The notes under the pieces were generated by a model. That model had not been told where the DNA came from. It ran no database searches and worked only from the letters and a program-made list of their open reading frames with translations. This document shows positions 22,054 to 23,431 of a DNA stretch of 23,431 nt, one piece after another (position 1 is the stretch's first letter; each line of letters begins with the position of its first letter). The position numbers were made by a program, and so were the translations under genes. This stretch comes from Clostridia bacterium. GTDB lineage: Bacteria; Bacillota; Clostridia; Christensenellales; Borkfalkiaceae. The stretch is from NCBI GenBank assembly GCA_900770185.1, contig CAAGJM010000023.1, positions 1 through 23,431 of the forward strand. The letters run 5' to 3'.

Positions 22054-23205
22054 TTATTCGTTATCTCCGTTTTCGGCAGGCGTTTCGGGTGCGGAAACGG
22101 GTTCTTCCATAACGTCGTCAACAAGTTCCGCGTCACCAGGCTCCGCTTGCTCTTTAGCCATTTCTTCAAGCATTTTAGATTCGCTTTTAACGTCGATTTT
22201 CCAGCCCGTGAGCCTAGCCGCGAGCCTTGCGTTCTGCCCGTCTTTGCCGATTGCAAGCGAAAGTTTATCGTCGGGGACTATAACGCGCGCCGACTTTTCG
22301 CCCGTTGCGGTAACCCTTAAAACTTTTGCGGGCGCAAGAGCCTTCGCAATAAATTCAAGCGGGTTTTCACTCCACGGAATAATATCGATTTTTTCGCCGC
22401 CCAAGTTTTCTATAACGGCGTTTACGCGCATGCCTTTGTTTCCGACGCACGCGCCGATTGCGTCAACCTGCGGGTCTTCGCTGTAAATAGCAACTTTGCT
22501 TCTCTGCCCCGCCTCGCGCGAAACGGCCTTGATAACCACGATGCCCTGACGAATTTCGGGCACTTCGTTTTCAAAAAATCTTTTGACTAAGCCCGTGGAC
22601 GTGCGCGACACGAGTATCTGCGTGTTTCTGCCGAGCGTTCTTATGCGCTTAACGTAAACGATAAGTTTTTGGTTAAGTTCGTAATTTTCGCCGGGAAGTT
22701 GGTCCTGCGGAAGCATAACGCCTTCGAGCTGACCGTTTGAAAGTTCGACGTAAACGTTGCCGTTTTCGATTTTTCTGACGATAGCGGATTGAATTTCGTT
22801 TTCTTTATCTTCAAATTCCTGCAAAGTGTTATTGCGCTCAGCTTCGCGCACTTTTTGCATAACCACTTGTTTAGCGGTTTGCGCGGCTATTCTGCCGAAG
22901 TCTTTCGGGACGAATTCTTTCTCGAAAACGTCGCCCGCTTTGTAGGACTTTTTATATTCGCGCGCTTCTTCGACCGAAATTTCTTTTTCGGGGTCGACCA
23001 CTTCGTCCACGATATTTTTGGTAGCGTAGAATTTAAGCGAATTCTTTTCTTCGTTCCACTTGATTTTTACTTCGGCGGCGTCTCCCGCGTATCTTTTATA
23101 TGCGGAAGAAAGCGCGGATTCAAGAGTGCTGAAAAAAGTTTCTTTATCAATTCCTTTGGTTAAGCCGAGTTCTTCAAGCGCGGCAAAAAAATCTTTATTT
23201 ACCAT
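22054..23205 (-). CDS. nusA: Transcription termination/antitermination factor NusA
   Basis: A 383-aa NusA. An N-terminal RNA-polymerase-binding domain (about 1-125, beginning FFAALEELGLTKGIDKETF), an S1 domain (about 135-200) and two KH domains (REAGQRSKVAI, GACVGNKGMRVNAV, then KDGQNARLAARLTGWKID) are all present. It ends in a short acidic tail, the compact Gram-positive form without AR repeats. It controls pausing, termination and antitermination. A perfect AAGGAG lies 6 nt before the ATG, and it follows rimP by 16 bp. Confidence 0.97.
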   Translation of the reverse strand: MVNKDFFAALEELGLTKGIDKETFFSTLESALSSAYKRYAGDAAEVKIKWNEEKNSLKFYATKNIVDEVVDPEKEISVEEAREYKKSYKAGDVFEKEFVPKDFGRIAAQTAKQVVMQKVREAERNNTLQEFEDKENEIQSAIVRKIENGNVYVELSNGQLEGVMLPQDQLPGENYELNQKLIVYVKRIRTLGRNTQILVSRTSTGLVKRFFENEVPEIRQGIVVIKAVSREAGQRSKVAIYSEDPQVDAIGACVGNKGMRVNAVIENLGGEKIDIIPWSENPLEFIAKALAPAKVLRVTATGEKSARVIVPDDKLSLAIGKDGQNARLAARLTGWKIDVKSESKMLEEMAKEQAEPGDAELVDDVMEEPVSAPETPAENGDNE

Positions 23206-23221
23206 AATTTCTCCTTCAAAT

Positions 23222-23399
23222 TCAGTCGAATTTAACCGCTTCGTTGATTTTTGCGATGCGGTTAAGCGGAATAACCGTATCTTCGCCGCTTATTTTAACG
23301 GTTACGTTATTCCCGTCGTAGTTAATAAGCGTTCCTTCAAAATATTTAACGCCTTTTATGGGGGCGTAAAGTTTAATTTCCACGTCTTTGCCGATTTTC
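23222..23399 (-). CDS. rimP: Ribosome maturation factor RimP, C-terminal part (cut by contig end)
   Basis: About 58 residues of the SH3-like C-terminal domain: KIGKDVEIKLYAPIKGVKYFEGTL-like strands, then DTVIPLNRIAKINEAV, ending in TGA. RimP binds the 30S subunit during maturation and always precedes nusA. The gene runs off the right end: bases from 23400 are adapter, so any start placed there is false. Reading into the adapter gives the tell-tale peptide MCSSDL, which is not part of the protein. Confidence 0.9.
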
Positions 23400-23431
23400 A
23401 GATCGGAAGAGCACACGTCTGAACTCCAGTC
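23400..23431. other. Illumina TruSeq adapter sequence
   Basis: The last 32 bases start AGATCGGAAGAGC and match the first 32 bases of the standard TruSeq read-1 adapter. They are library or assembly contamination, not genomic DNA. Confidence 0.98.

Noticed and set aside
21662..22486. Plus-strand frame of 274 codons opposite ylxQ, ylxR and nusA
   Set aside because: It spans three well-supported minus-strand genes; composition is what antisense reading of those genes would give.
23060..23422. Plus-strand reading frame of 120 codons running into the contig end
   Set aside because: It is antisense to nusA and rimP, and its last residues (IGRAHV) come from the adapter; no family resemblance.

Overview
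This window is a bacterial chromosome segment, almost certainly from an uncultured Bacillota (Clostridia-type) genome. The evidence is the gene content and order: a rimP-nusA-ylxR-ylxQ-infB-rbfA-nrnA-truB-ribF block, a dnaG-rpoD(sigA) block with trmK and a Nif3-like gene, a peptidase-efp pair, and the sporulation genes spmA-spmB. A Christensenellales-like gut lineage is possible, but that is a guess from style only. The right end is a contig end: the last 32 bases are an Illumina TruSeq adapter, so the sequence is from a draft assembly.

Layout, left to right. 1-135: non-coding, with one copy of a 35-bp dispersed repeat. 136-2885 (minus): metG then tatD, with a good sigma-A-type promoter upstream of metG. 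3026-4077 (plus): spmA-spmB, divergent from metG. 4078-4504: a non-coding stretch between convergent genes, built of degenerate modular repeats and GC-rich hairpins. 4505-10549 (minus): dgt-dnaG-rpoD-trmK-nif3-like-zinc ribbon, a tight replication/transcription operon. 10730-13480 (minus): a truncated SGNH-hydrolase-like gene, an Xaa-Pro peptidase, efp, a terminator-like hairpin, then a short-chain dehydrogenase that is a candidate EF-P 5-aminopentanone reductase (YmfI-like). 13709-14317 (plus): a lone membrane-anchored XRE regulator followed by a bidirectional terminator. 14394-23399 (minus): the translation/ribosome-maturation superoperon from rimP (cut by the contig end) down to ribF and an endonuclease IV. 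It is interrupted between infB and rbfA by a 513-bp non-coding insert containing a nearly perfect 189-bp direct duplication with a 221-bp period.

Functionally this is housekeeping: translation initiation and elongation (IF-2, EF-P, MetRS), rRNA and tRNA maturation (RbfA, RimP, TruB, TrmK), replication priming and dNTP control (DnaG, dGTPase), the main sigma factor, and base-excision repair. No CRISPR array, transposase, prophage, tRNA or rRNA is visible. I found no new multi-gene system. The points most worth a second look are the EF-P/SDR pairing, the duplicated repeat splitting infB from rbfA, an 11-bp tandem duplication between the Shine-Dalgarno and start codon of the XRE regulator, and the adapter that creates a false start on rimP.
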